From: Nocardioides sp.
GTDB lineage: Bacteria; Actinomycetota; Actinomycetes; Propionibacteriales; Nocardioidaceae
Assembly (NCBI RefSeq): GCF_030150155.1
Contig: NZ_JASLGR010000030.1
Coordinates: 1 to 64,000 of the forward strand
Direction of reading: 5' to 3'
DNA: 64,000 bases
Numbering within the stretch: position 1 is the stretch's first letter; each line of letters opens with the position of its first letter. The notes below the pieces were generated by a model that saw only the letters and a list, made by a program, of their open reading frames with translations, made no database searches and was not told the DNA's origin. The translations under genes and the position numbers were made by a program. Shown in pieces: positions 9,397 to 17,879 of the stretch.

Positions 9397-10506
9397 TCAC
9401 GTGTTGACGACGACCTCGATGCGCTGGAACTCCTTGAGCTCGGTGTAGCCCGTGGTCGCCATCGCGCGCTTGAGGGCGCCGATCAGGTTCATCGTGCCGT
9501 CGGCCATGTAGGAGGGCCCGAACAGGATCTCCTCCAGGGAGCCGACCTGGTCGAACTCGACGCGCAGGCCGCGGGGGAGGGCGGCGTGGTGCGCCTCCGA
9601 GCCCCAGTGGAAGCCACGGCCGGGGGCGTCGGTGGCGCGGGCGAACGGGCTGCCGACCATGACGGCGTCGGCGCCGCAGGCGATCGCCTTGGCGAGGTCG
9701 CCCGAGGTGCCGATCGAGCCGTCGGCGATGACGTGGACGTAGCGGCCGCCGGACTCGTCGAGGTAGTCGCGGCGGGCGGCGGCGACGTCGGCGACGGCCG
9801 AGGCCATCGGGACCGCGACGCCGAGCACGGTGCGGGTGGTGTGGGCGGCGCCGCCACCGAAGCCGACCAGGACACCGGCGGCACCGGTGCGCATCAGGTG
9901 GAGGGCGGCCTGGTAGGTGGCGCAGCCACCGACGATGACGGGGACGTCCAGCTCGTAGATGAAGTCCTTGAGGTTGAGCGGCTCGCTCTGCGAGGAGACG
10001 TGCTCGGCCGAGACGGTGGTGCCGCGGATGACGAACATGTCGACGCCGGCGTCGACGACCGTCTTGGCGAACTCCTTGGTGTGCTGCGGGCTCAGGGCAC
10101 CGGCGACGGTCACCCCGGCAGCACGGATCTCGGCCAGGCGCTGGCCGATCAGCTCGGCCTTGATCGGCTCGGAGTAGACCGCCTGCATCCGCTTGGTGGC
10201 CTCGGGCCCGGTGAGCTCGGCCAGCTCGGCGAGGATCGGCTCGGGGTCGTCGTACCGCGTCCAGAGGCCCTCGAGGTTGAGCACCCCGAGGCCGCCGAGC
10301 TTGCCCAGCGCGATCGCGGTGGCCGGCGACATCACCGAGTCCATCGGCGCGGCCAGGATCGGCAGCTCGAACCGGTAGGCGTCGATCTGCCAGTCGACGC
10401 TGACCTCCTCGGTGTCACGGGTGCGCCGGCTCGGGACGATCGCTACGTCGTCGAACCCATAGGCGCGCCGAGCGCGCTTCGCCTTGCCGATCTCGATCTC
10501 AGTCAC
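9397..10506 (-). CDS. guaB3: GuaB3-family IMP dehydrogenase-related protein
   Basis: This is a 369-residue (beta/alpha)8 barrel of the IMPDH/GMPR superfamily without CBS domains. The loop that in GuaB holds GSICTT reads GGGAAHTTRTVLG here, so the catalytic cysteine is absent. Phosphate-binding segments remain (VIADGSIGTSGDLAKAIACGADAVMVGSPFA). Most actinobacteria have this paralogue beside guaB; its reaction there is unsettled. GTG start at 10506: the hexamer TAGACT ends six bases upstream and its TAG is the stop codon of the preceding gene, suggesting its own leaderless promoter as well as read-through from that gene nine bases upstream. Confidence 0.92.
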   Translation of the reverse strand: MTEIEIGKAKRARRAYGFDDVAIVPSRRTRDTEEVSVDWQIDAYRFELPILAAPMDSVMSPATAIALGKLGGLGVLNLEGLWTRYDDPEPILAELAELTGPEATKRMQAVYSEPIKAELIGQRLAEIRAAGVTVAGALSPQHTKEFAKTVVDAGVDMFVIRGTTVSAEHVSSQSEPLNLKDFIYELDVPVIVGGCATYQAALHLMRTGAAGVLVGFGGGAAHTTRTVLGVAVPMASAVADVAAARRDYLDESGGRYVHVIADGSIGTSGDLAKAIACGADAVMVGSPFARATDAPGRGFHWGSEAHHAALPRGLRVEFDQVGSLEEILFGPSYMADGTMNLIGALKRAMATTGYTELKEFQRIEVVVNT

Positions 10507-10515
10507 GCCCTGAGT

Positions 10516-11337
10516 CTACGGGGTGACGGCCATCGACCTGAGGGCGCGTTCGGCGAGGTCGGCGTCGCCCTGCACGACCGCGGGCACCGCGTCCCCGGCG
10601 ACACGGCCACCGGCCAGCGCGATCCAGTCGCCGAAGTCGAGGGTGATCCTCGCGGTCGGCTCCGCGACCGCCTCGGTGGGCCGGGCGCGACCGTCCTCGC
10701 CGACGGTGACGGCGTACGTCGCCGGCAGCGCTCCGGTGACCTCCAGCGCCACCGTCGATCCGATCGGTGCCTGGGCCCGCTTGCCGACGACGAACGGCAG
10801 CGAGGCGGCCACGACGGCGGCGGTGTGACGTGCCCCGGCGCTGGTCAGCCCGCCGGGCCGCCCTGTCGCACGGCGGATGTCCTGCTCGTGCATCCACAGG
10901 TCGAGCGGTCGGTTCGACAGCAGCGTGCGCCACGTCCAGCCGATCAGGCCGGCGAACCCGGGCGCCAGCGCGTCGGGGTCCTGCGGCGGGTCGGCGGTCA
11001 GTGCTGCCGAGCGCAGCGCGACCGCGTGGTCGAGCTCGTCGACGATCTGCGACGGCGCCCAGCCGCGCCGGGCGATCGGGCCGCGCTCGGTGAACTCGCT
11101 CATCGGGCCGGTGATGTGCGGCGCCGGTGCCACCACGACCTCGGGCTGGGGGATCCCGGCCAGCTCGGACTCCAGGTGGGCGAGGTGGGCGGCCACCGCC
11201 CGGACGTCCCAGCCCGGCAGGGCGGTGGGCAGGTCCCACTCCGCGGCGTCGAGGTCGCGCAGCAGGGCGCTGACCTCGGCGGCGCTGGAGCGCCAGGTGT
11301 CGACGTACGTGCTCAGGACCTCGGTGTCGCTGCTCAT
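10516..11337 (-). CDS. Maleylpyruvate isomerase/mycothiol-dependent (MDMPI, DinB-like) family protein
   Basis: This 273-residue protein has an N-terminal DinB-like four-helix bundle (about 1–160) that normally holds a metal through three histidines: AAHLAHLE near residue 50 and DLWMHEQDIR near 148 supply candidates. The C-terminal half resembles the SCP2-like MDMPI C-domain (LEVTGALPATYAVTVGEDGRA). Members use mycothiol as cofactor or substrate carrier in actinobacteria, but individual reactions are mostly unknown. The -10 TAGGGT ends six bases before its ATG. It is directly upstream of guaB3 with a nine-base gap. Confidence 0.8.
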   Translation of the reverse strand: MSSDTEVLSTYVDTWRSSAAEVSALLRDLDAAEWDLPTALPGWDVRAVAAHLAHLESELAGIPQPEVVVAPAPHITGPMSEFTERGPIARRGWAPSQIVDELDHAVALRSAALTADPPQDPDALAPGFAGLIGWTWRTLLSNRPLDLWMHEQDIRRATGRPGGLTSAGARHTAAVVAASLPFVVGKRAQAPIGSTVALEVTGALPATYAVTVGEDGRARPTEAVAEPTARITLDFGDWIALAGGRVAGDAVPAVVQGDADLAERALRSMAVTP

Positions 11338-11389
11338 GCACGCACCCTAGGTCACACTCGCGCCGGACAGGGGCGATCGCTCAGGACCA

Positions 11390-11418
11390 TTGACAACGAG
11401 AACACGTTCTACAAATCT
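11390..11418 (+). promoter_or_regulatory. Promoter of the aldehyde dehydrogenase gene
   Basis: TTGACA (11390–11395), a 17-base spacer and AAATCT (11413–11418) precede the GTG at 11426 by seven bases. The spacer contains the palindrome at 11398–11411. Confidence 0.5.
11398..11411. promoter_or_regulatory. KstR-like operator (AAC-N2-GTT palindrome)
   Basis: GAGAACACGTTCTA fits the mycobacterial KstR 14-mer TNNAACNNGTTNNA at every fixed position but the first T. It lies between the -35 and -10 of the aldehyde dehydrogenase promoter, an ideal place for repression. KstR controls sterol degradation genes; whether a KstR homologue exists here cannot be seen in this window. Confidence 0.5.
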
Positions 11419-11425
11419 GATCGCC

Positions 11426-12898
11426 GTGAGCAGCCGTCGCCCCGACCTCGACCGTGATGCCTTCTACCTCGGCGGGCAGTGGGCCCGGCCCGCCTCCGAG
11501 GAGGTGCTGACGGTGATCAGCCCGCACACCGAGGAGGTCGTCGCGCGGGTCCCGGCCGGCACCGCGGCCGACATCGACGCCGCCGTCGCCGCCGCCCGTA
11601 CGGCGTTCGACGAGGGCCCCTGGCCGCGGATGGCCCCGGCCGAGCGGATCGAGGTGATCGCCCGGCTCTCCGCGTTGTACGCCGCCCGCCTGGACGAGAT
11701 GGCCGGCGTGATCACCACCGAGATCGGGTCGCCGATCTCGTTCTCCCAGCTCGCCCAGGCGCCCGCGCCGTGGATGCAGATCGAGGCGTTCCTCGGCATC
11801 GCCCGGGAGTTCGCCTGGGAGTCCACCCGTCCTGGCGCGCTCGGCGGCGACGTGATGGTCAGGCACGAGCCGATCGGCGTGGTGGCCGCGATCCCGCCGT
11901 GGAACGTCCCGCAGTTCACGCTGCTCTCCAAGGTGATCCCGGCGCTGCTGGCCGGCTGCACCGTGGTGGCCAAGCCCGCTGCGGAGAGCCCGTTGGACGC
12001 CTACCTGCTGGCCGAGATGCTGATGGACGCCGGCGTGCCCGACGGGGTGGTCAACATCGTCGCCGGGGGCCGCGAGGTCGGCGAGCATCTCGTCACCCAT
12101 CCGGCGATCGACAAGATCGCCTTCACCGGCTCGACCGCGGCAGGGCGTCGGATCGCCTCGCTGGCCGGGGAGCGGCTGCGCCGGGTCTCGCTGGAGCTGG
12201 GCGGCAAGTCGGCGGCGATCGTGCTCGACGACGCCGACGAGGCCGCCACCATCGAGGGGCTGAAGTTCATCGGCCTGATGAACTCCGGCCAGGCCTGCGT
12301 CGCCCAGACCCGGGTGCTGGTCTCGCGGGAGCGGCACGACGCGTTCGCTGCGGCGCTGGCATCGGCGGTGGAGCAGATGCGGGTCGGCGACCCGCACGAC
12401 CCTGCCACCGAGATCGGGCCGATGGTCGCGGCGCGGCAGGCCGAGCGGGTGGCGTCGTACATCGACCTCGGGATCGCGTCGGGGGCCCGCCTGCTCACCG
12501 GTGGGCCCGGGCTCCCCGACGGCCTCGACCAGGGCTGGTACGTCCGCCCCACCGTCTTCGCCGACGTGGACAACTCCTCACGGATCGCGCAGGAGGAGAT
12601 CTTCGGGCCGGTGCTGTCGGTGATCGCGTTCGACGACGTCGACGACGCGGTCCGGCTGGCCAACGACTCGACCTACGGACTGGCCGGCACGGTCTGGACC
12701 AGCGACCACGACGCCGGGGTCGAGGTGGCCCGCCGGGTGCGCACCGGCACCTTCGGGGTCAACACCTACACGATGGACTTCGCGGCACCGTTCGGTGGAT
12801 TCAAGGACTCCGGGATCGGACGCGAGTTCGGCCCGGAGGGGCTGGCGCAGTACACCGAGCTCAAGTCGGTCTACCTGTCGGCGCCGCCGATGCCGTGA
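11426..12898 (+). CDS. NAD(P)-dependent aldehyde dehydrogenase
   Basis: This 490-residue ALDH oxidises an aldehyde to its acid in the cytosol. It has the cofactor fold with FTGSTAAGRRI (about residue 235), the general-base glutamate in LELGGKSA, the catalytic cysteine in NSGQACVAQTR and the EEIFGPVLSV motif. The GTG at 11426 is preferred over the upstream TTG at 11390 because the latter is the promoter -35. A KstR-like operator suggests a steroid or related catabolic role, but the gene sits next to glpD and no steroid genes except a distant ChoD-like oxidase are in view, so substrate remains open. Confidence 0.9.
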   Translation: MSSRRPDLDRDAFYLGGQWARPASEEVLTVISPHTEEVVARVPAGTAADIDAAVAAARTAFDEGPWPRMAPAERIEVIARLSALYAARLDEMAGVITTEIGSPISFSQLAQAPAPWMQIEAFLGIAREFAWESTRPGALGGDVMVRHEPIGVVAAIPPWNVPQFTLLSKVIPALLAGCTVVAKPAAESPLDAYLLAEMLMDAGVPDGVVNIVAGGREVGEHLVTHPAIDKIAFTGSTAAGRRIASLAGERLRRVSLELGGKSAAIVLDDADEAATIEGLKFIGLMNSGQACVAQTRVLVSRERHDAFAAALASAVEQMRVGDPHDPATEIGPMVAARQAERVASYIDLGIASGARLLTGGPGLPDGLDQGWYVRPTVFADVDNSSRIAQEEIFGPVLSVIAFDDVDDAVRLANDSTYGLAGTVWTSDHDAGVEVARRVRTGTFGVNTYTMDFAAPFGGFKDSGIGREFGPEGLAQYTELKSVYLSAPPMP

Positions 12899-12939
12899 CC
12901 CCTGTCGTTGAGCGGGTTCCGGGCTCACCGTCGGTTTGA

Positions 12940-12952
12940 CAGACTGGGGGCA
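12940..12952 (+). promoter_or_regulatory. glpD -10 element, leaderless start
   Basis: CAGACT (12940–12945) is followed by GGGGGC and the ATG. The same hexamer-GGGGGC-ATG/GTG arrangement recurs before 38742 and 58846. Confidence 0.5.
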
Positions 12953-14685
12953 TGAGCGCCTCCGGAGTGCTGAGTCCCGCTGCCCGTGACGCTGCCCTGG
13001 CGGCGATGGCCTCGCCCGGCGGTCTGGCCGGCGAGGGCGAGCTCGACGTCCTCGTCGTGGGCGGGGGAGTGGTCGGTGCGGGGGTGGCGCTCGACGCCGT
13101 CACCCGTGGGCTGGCGACCGGGCTGGTCGAGCAGCGCGACCTCGCCTCGGGCACGTCCTCGCGCTCCAGCAAGCTCGTCCACGGTGGCCTGCGCTACCTG
13201 GAGATGCTCGACTTCGCCCTGGTCCGGGAGGCGCTGGAGGAGCGCGGCCTGCTGCTCACCCGGCTGGCGCCGCACCTGGTCCGACCGGTGCCGTTCCTCT
13301 ACCCGCTCACCCACCGGCTGTGGGAGCGCCCCTACGTCGGGGCCGGGCTGATGATGTACGACGGCATGGCGATGGCGGGCAAGTACGACATGGGCCTGCC
13401 CCGGCACCGTCACCTGACCCGCAAGGGGGTGGCCCGGATCGCGCCGGACTTCCGCACCGACGAGATCAGCGGTGCGATCCAGTACTACGACGCCCAGGTC
13501 GACGACGCCCGGCTGGTGATGACGGTGGCCCGCACCGCGGCCCGCCACGGCGCCCACGTCGCCACCCGGGTCAGGGTGACAGGCTTCCTGCGCGAGGGCG
13601 AGCGGGTCGTCGGCGTCCGGGCGCTCGACCTGGAGCACGACCGCGAGCTCGAGATCCGGGCCAAGGTCGTGGTCAACGCCGCCGGGGTCTGGACCGACGA
13701 GATCCAGGAGCTGGTCGGCGGCCGGGGCGCGCTCCAGGTGCAGGCCTCCAAGGGCGTCCACCTGGTGGTGCCACGCGACCGGATCCGCTCGGAGTCGGGC
13801 ATCATCTTGCGCACCGAGAAGTCGGTGCTCTTCGTCATCCCGTGGGGCCGGCACTGGATCATCGGCACCACCGACACCCCGTGGGAGCTCGACCTGGCAC
13901 ACCCGGCGGCCACCAGGTCCGACATCGACTACGTGCTGGCCCGGGTCAACACCGTGCTCAAGGAGCCGCTGGACCACGACGACGTCGAGGGCGTGTACGC
14001 CGGCCTGCGCCCGCTCCTGACCGGCGAGTCCGATCAGACGGCGAAGCTCTCCCGTGAGCACACCGTGGTCACCCCGGTGCCGGGCCTGGTCATGATCGCG
14101 GGCGGCAAGCTGACGACGTACCGGGTGATGGCGGCCGACGCGGTCGACGCCGCCGGCACGACGCTGCGGGCGCTGGGGCCGACGATCCGGGAGTCGATCA
14201 CCGACAAGGTCCGTCTGCTCGGCGCCGACGGCTACGAGACCCGGGCCAACCAGCGGGTGCTGCTGGCTCGGCGCAGCGGCCTGCACGTGGCCCGGATCGA
14301 CCACCTGCTGGGCCGCTTCGGCGGCATGATCGACGACCTGCTCGACCTGATCGCCGCCCGGCCGGAGCTGGCCGCGCCGCTGGAGGGGGCCGACGACTAC
14401 CTCGCCGCCGAGGTGGTCTACGCCGTCACGCACGAGGGCGCCCGCCACCTCGACGACGTGCTGACCCGCCGCACCCGGATCTCGATCGAGACCTTCGACC
14501 GCGGTGTCGCCGCCTCCGAGCAGGTCGCCCGGCTGATGGCAGGGGAGCTGGGCTGGGACGAGGCCGAGATCGCCAAGCAGGTGCAGTGGTACGCCGCCCG
14601 CACCGAGGCCGAGCGGCTCAGCCAGACGATGGCGACCGACGCCGAGGCGGACCGCGCCCGGGTCCGCGTCACCGACCTGGTCTGA
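12952..14685 (+). CDS. glpD: Glycerol-3-phosphate dehydrogenase, FAD-dependent
   Basis: It oxidises glycerol-3-phosphate to dihydroxyacetone phosphate at the membrane, feeding electrons to quinone. The 577-residue length is normal. The FAD dinucleotide motif is VVGGGVVGAGVALDAVTRG (about residue 30), followed by SGTSSRSSKLVHGGLRYLE, which is a GlpD hallmark. Residues near 380–390 (IAGGKLTTYRVMA) close the FAD domain, and a C-terminal helical DAO_C domain follows. It is a single gene between an aldehyde dehydrogenase and the convergent gdhA, separated from the latter by a bidirectional terminator. Confidence 0.96.
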   Translation: MSASGVLSPAARDAALAAMASPGGLAGEGELDVLVVGGGVVGAGVALDAVTRGLATGLVEQRDLASGTSSRSSKLVHGGLRYLEMLDFALVREALEERGLLLTRLAPHLVRPVPFLYPLTHRLWERPYVGAGLMMYDGMAMAGKYDMGLPRHRHLTRKGVARIAPDFRTDEISGAIQYYDAQVDDARLVMTVARTAARHGAHVATRVRVTGFLREGERVVGVRALDLEHDRELEIRAKVVVNAAGVWTDEIQELVGGRGALQVQASKGVHLVVPRDRIRSESGIILRTEKSVLFVIPWGRHWIIGTTDTPWELDLAHPAATRSDIDYVLARVNTVLKEPLDHDDVEGVYAGLRPLLTGESDQTAKLSREHTVVTPVPGLVMIAGGKLTTYRVMAADAVDAAGTTLRALGPTIRESITDKVRLLGADGYETRANQRVLLARRSGLHVARIDHLLGRFGGMIDDLLDLIAARPELAAPLEGADDYLAAEVVYAVTHEGARHLDDVLTRRTRISIETFDRGVAASEQVARLMAGELGWDEAEIAKQVQWYAARTEAERLSQTMATDAEADRARVRVTDLV

Positions 14686-14709
14686 GGCGACCGGTCCCGG
14701 AAATGCCGA

Positions 14710-14741
14710 ACGGGCGGTCCGGGTCACCCCGAACCGCCCGT
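14710..14741. terminator. Bidirectional terminator between glpD and gdhA
   Basis: An inverted repeat of about 14 bp (ACGGGCGGT core, one mismatch near the loop) lies between the two convergent stop codons. Confidence 0.75.
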
Positions 14742-14763
14742 CCTCACACGTCCTGCTTGAGAC

Positions 14764-16110
14764 TCAGATGACGCCGAGTGCCAGCATCGCGTCGGCGACC
14801 TGCTTGAAGCCCGACACGTTCGCACCGAAGACGTAGTCGCCGGGGCGACCGTAGGCCTCGGCGGCGGTGGCGCAGCGGTCGTGGATGCCGGCCATGATCT
14901 CGCCGAGGCGGGCCTCGGTGAACTCGTGGGTCCAGCGGTCCCGGGAGGCGTTCTGCTGCATCTCCAGGGCCGACGTGGCGACGCCACCGGCGTTGGCGGC
15001 CTTGCCCGGGGCGAAGAGCACACCGGCCTCAGCGAAGACCGAGACGCCACCGGGGGTGGTGGGCATGTTGGCGCCCTCGGCGACGACCTGGAGGCCGTTC
15101 TTGACCAGGGTCAGGGCGGCCTGGTCGTCGAGCTCGTTCTGGGTGGCGCAGGGGAGCGCGACCTGGCACGGGACGTCCCAGATCGAGCCGCCGGCCACGT
15201 AGGTGGCACCGGCGCGGCGGTCGGCGTACTCGGAGATCCGACCGCGCTCGACCTCCTTGATCTGCTTGATCAGGTCGAGGTCGAGACCGGCCTCGTCGAC
15301 GATGTAGCCCGCCGAGTCGGAGCAGGCCACGACGGTGCCGCCGAGCTGGTGCACCTTCTCGATCGCGTAGATCGCGACGTTGCCGGAGCCCGAGACGACG
15401 ACGCGCTTGCCCTCGAGGGACTCGCCCTTGACCTTGAGCATGTTGTCGACGAAGAAGACGGTGCCGTAGCCGGTGGCCTCGGTGCGGGTGGCCGAGCCGC
15501 CCCAGCCGATGCCCTTGCCGGTCAGCACGCCGGACTCGTAGCGGTTGGTGATCCGCTTGTACTGGCCGAACATGTAGCCGATCTCGCGGCCGCCGACGCC
15601 GATGTCACCGGCGGGGACGTCGGTGTACTCGCCGATGTGGCGGTAGAGCTCGGTCATGAAGGACTGGCAGAACGCCATGATCTCGTTGTCCGAGCGACCC
15701 TTCGGGTCGAAGTCGGAGCCACCCTTGCCGCCTCCGATCGGCAGGCCGGTGAGGGCGTTCTTGAAGATCTGCTCGAAGCCGAGGAACTTGATGATGCCGA
15801 GGTAGACGCTCGGGTGGAACCGCAGACCGCCCTTGTACGGCCCGAGCGCGGAGTTGAACTCGACCCGGAAACCGCGGTTGATCTCGATCTTGCCGGCGTC
15901 GTTGACCCACGGGACGCGGAAGATGATCTGGCGCTCGGGCTCGCAGATCCGCTCGATCACGCGGGCGTCGGCGTACTCGGGGTGCGCGGCGATGACCGGG
16001 CCGAGCGAGTCCAGGACCTCGGCGACGGCCTGGTGGAATTCCACCTCGGCCGGGTTACGACGCAGCACGAGGTCGTAGATGGACTGGAGCTTGGGATCAA
16101 GAGTTGCCAC
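14764..16110 (-). CDS. gdhA: NADP-specific glutamate dehydrogenase
   Basis: It aminates 2-oxoglutarate with ammonium and NADPH to glutamate in the cytosol. From the GTG at 16110 it has 448 residues, matching the hexameric GdhA length; the longer frame to 16152 adds 14 residues lacking homology-like features. Active-site segments are YKGGLRFHPSV, the lysine in PIGGGKGGSDFDPKG, PAGDIGVGGREIG and the nucleotide fold VVVSGSGNVAIYA. The -10 TACATT ends seven bases before this GTG, so the transcript is probably leaderless. A GTAAC-N6-GTTAC palindrome overlaps that -10, suggesting nitrogen control. Confidence 0.95.
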   Translation of the reverse strand: MATLDPKLQSIYDLVLRRNPAEVEFHQAVAEVLDSLGPVIAAHPEYADARVIERICEPERQIIFRVPWVNDAGKIEINRGFRVEFNSALGPYKGGLRFHPSVYLGIIKFLGFEQIFKNALTGLPIGGGKGGSDFDPKGRSDNEIMAFCQSFMTELYRHIGEYTDVPAGDIGVGGREIGYMFGQYKRITNRYESGVLTGKGIGWGGSATRTEATGYGTVFFVDNMLKVKGESLEGKRVVVSGSGNVAIYAIEKVHQLGGTVVACSDSAGYIVDEAGLDLDLIKQIKEVERGRISEYADRRAGATYVAGGSIWDVPCQVALPCATQNELDDQAALTLVKNGLQVVAEGANMPTTPGGVSVFAEAGVLFAPGKAANAGGVATSALEMQQNASRDRWTHEFTEARLGEIMAGIHDRCATAAEAYGRPGDYVFGANVSGFKQVADAMLALGVI

Positions 16111-16119
16111 GGGCCGAAA

Positions 16120-16137
16120 TGTAACGGCTGTGTTACA
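16120..16137. promoter_or_regulatory. Palindromic operator over the gdhA -10 (GlnR-like half-site)
   Basis: TGTAACGGCTGTGTTACA is a perfect TGTAAC-N6-GTTACA inverted repeat and overlaps the gdhA -10 hexamer (complement of 16118–16123). GlnR boxes in actinobacteria contain GTNAC-N6-GAAAC units; the spacing agrees and one half differs slightly. Repression of gdhA at this site is the simplest reading. Confidence 0.5.
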
Positions 16138-16247
16138 GGTCTGTCCCACCACCCCTGTGATCGGGCGTCTGATGAGTGGTCGCTAGGGGGAGCGGCGAGC
16201 GTCCGGAGCTCGGCCCCGGGGGCTGGTGGGACGTGCTCCAGTTCACA

Positions 16248-16260
16248 TACTCTCGGTACA
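16248..16260 (+). promoter_or_regulatory. -10 element of the succinate-semialdehyde dehydrogenase gene
   Basis: TACTCT (16248–16253) ends six bases before the ATG at 16260, giving a leaderless mRNA for the two-gene unit with the GMC oxidoreductase. Confidence 0.5.
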
Positions 16261-17879
16261 TGAACGATCCGCAGGCGCCGTCGGACGGCCACTTCGCTGC
16301 CACTGTGCGCGACCCCGAGCACGACCCCGCCGCCGTGCTCGCGCTGGAGCCGTCGTACGTCGCCTCGCTGACGTCCCGGGTGCTGGCCACGTCGGGGCGC
16401 ACCCGCGAGGTCCGCTCTCCGATCGACGGGGCCACGCTGGCCCACATCCCGCAGTCCAGCGAGGCCGACGTCGCCGAGGCGTTCCGTCGCGCGCGGGCCG
16501 CCCAGGAGCTCTGGGTGCGCCGCCCGGTGGAGGAGCGCGAGGCGATCCTGCTGCGCCTGCACGACCTGGTGCTGCACCGCCAGGACGAGATCCTCGACCT
16601 GATCGTGCGGGAGTCGGGCAAGGCCCGCAAGCATGCCTTCGACGAGCCGACCCACATCGCGCTGACGGCGCGCTACTACGGCCGGACGCTGTCGCGGTTG
16701 CTGGCCAGCGAGCGACTTCCCGGGGTGCTGCCGCTGCTGACCCGGGTCGACCTGCACCACGCCCCCAAGGGCGTCGTCGGGGTGATCTCGCCGTGGAACT
16801 ACCCGTTCACGATGGCGCTGTGCGACGGCATCGCGGCGCTGGCGGCCGGCAACGCCGTGGTCGCCAAGCCCGACGCCCAGACGATGCTCTCGGCGCTGCT
16901 CGGTGCCGAGCTGCTGGAGGAGGCGGGCTTCCCGCGTGACCTGTGGATCGTCGTGGCCGGTCCCGGCTCCGAGGTCGGTCCGCAGCTGATCTCCCAGGCC
17001 GACTACCTCTGCTTCACCGGCTCGACGGCGACCGGCAAGAGCGTCGCCGCCGGCTGTGCCGAGCGGCTGATCGGCTGCTCCCTGGAGCTCGGCGGGAAGA
17101 ACCCGATGGTCGTCCTGGCCGACGCCGACATCGAGCGCGCCGCCGACGGTGCGATCCGTGCGGTCTTCTCCAACTCCGGTCAGCTCTGCGTCTCGATCGA
17201 GCGGATGTACGTCGCCGACGCGATCTACGACCGGTTCCTGGAGCGGTTCGCCGCGCGCGCCGAGGCGATGACGCTGGGCGCGGGTCTGGACTGGGAGATC
17301 GACATGGGCTCCCTGATCAGCCAGGCCCAGCTGGACAACGTGGTGGCCCACGTCGAGGACGCCGTCGCCAAGGGGGCACGAGTGCGCACCGGTGGCCGGG
17401 CGCGACCGGACCTGGCGCCGTACTTCTTCGAGCCGACCATCCTCGAAGGCGTCACCCCGGAGATGGACGTCTTCGGCAACGAGACCTTCGGGCCGGTAAT
17501 CAGCGTCTACCGGTTCAGTGACGAGGCCGACGCGGTGGCGCGCGCCAACAACGGCGAGTACGGCCTCAACGCCAGCGTCTGGACCCGCGACGCGGCCCGC
17601 GGCCGCCGGATCGCGGCCCGGATCAAGGCCGGCACCGTCAACGTCAACGAGGGGTTCGCGGCCAGCTTCGGCTCGATCGCGGCCCCGATGGGCGGGATGC
17701 GCGAGTCCGGGATGGGGCGCCGCCAGGGCGCTGAGGGTCTGCTGCGGTTCACCGAGTCGCAGACGATCGCCACCCAGCGGGTGATGAACATCGGACCGCC
17801 GCTGGGGATGAAGGAGGAGACCTGGGCGAAGCTGCTCACCGTCGGCCTCGGAGCACTCAAGAAGATGGGACGAGCCTGA
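16260..17879 (+). CDS. Succinate-semialdehyde dehydrogenase (NADP+) type, GabD2-like
   Basis: This 539-residue aldehyde dehydrogenase resembles actinobacterial GabD2 (succinic semialdehyde to succinate). Cofactor motif FTGSTATGKSVA, general base in LELGGKNPMVVLADADIERA, catalytic cysteine in FSNSGQLCVSIER and ETFGPVISVYRF are all present. The ATG at 16260 follows a -10 by six bases. The last bases TGATG overlap the start of the ChoD-like oxidoreductase, so both are translated together. Succinyl-CoA synthetase genes lie 28 kb away. The exact aldehyde is inferred from family resemblance only. Confidence 0.88.
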   Translation: MNDPQAPSDGHFAATVRDPEHDPAAVLALEPSYVASLTSRVLATSGRTREVRSPIDGATLAHIPQSSEADVAEAFRRARAAQELWVRRPVEEREAILLRLHDLVLHRQDEILDLIVRESGKARKHAFDEPTHIALTARYYGRTLSRLLASERLPGVLPLLTRVDLHHAPKGVVGVISPWNYPFTMALCDGIAALAAGNAVVAKPDAQTMLSALLGAELLEEAGFPRDLWIVVAGPGSEVGPQLISQADYLCFTGSTATGKSVAAGCAERLIGCSLELGGKNPMVVLADADIERAADGAIRAVFSNSGQLCVSIERMYVADAIYDRFLERFAARAEAMTLGAGLDWEIDMGSLISQAQLDNVVAHVEDAVAKGARVRTGGRARPDLAPYFFEPTILEGVTPEMDVFGNETFGPVISVYRFSDEADAVARANNGEYGLNASVWTRDAARGRRIAARIKAGTVNVNEGFAASFGSIAAPMGGMRESGMGRRQGAEGLLRFTESQTIATQRVMNIGPPLGMKEETWAKLLTVGLGALKKMGRA

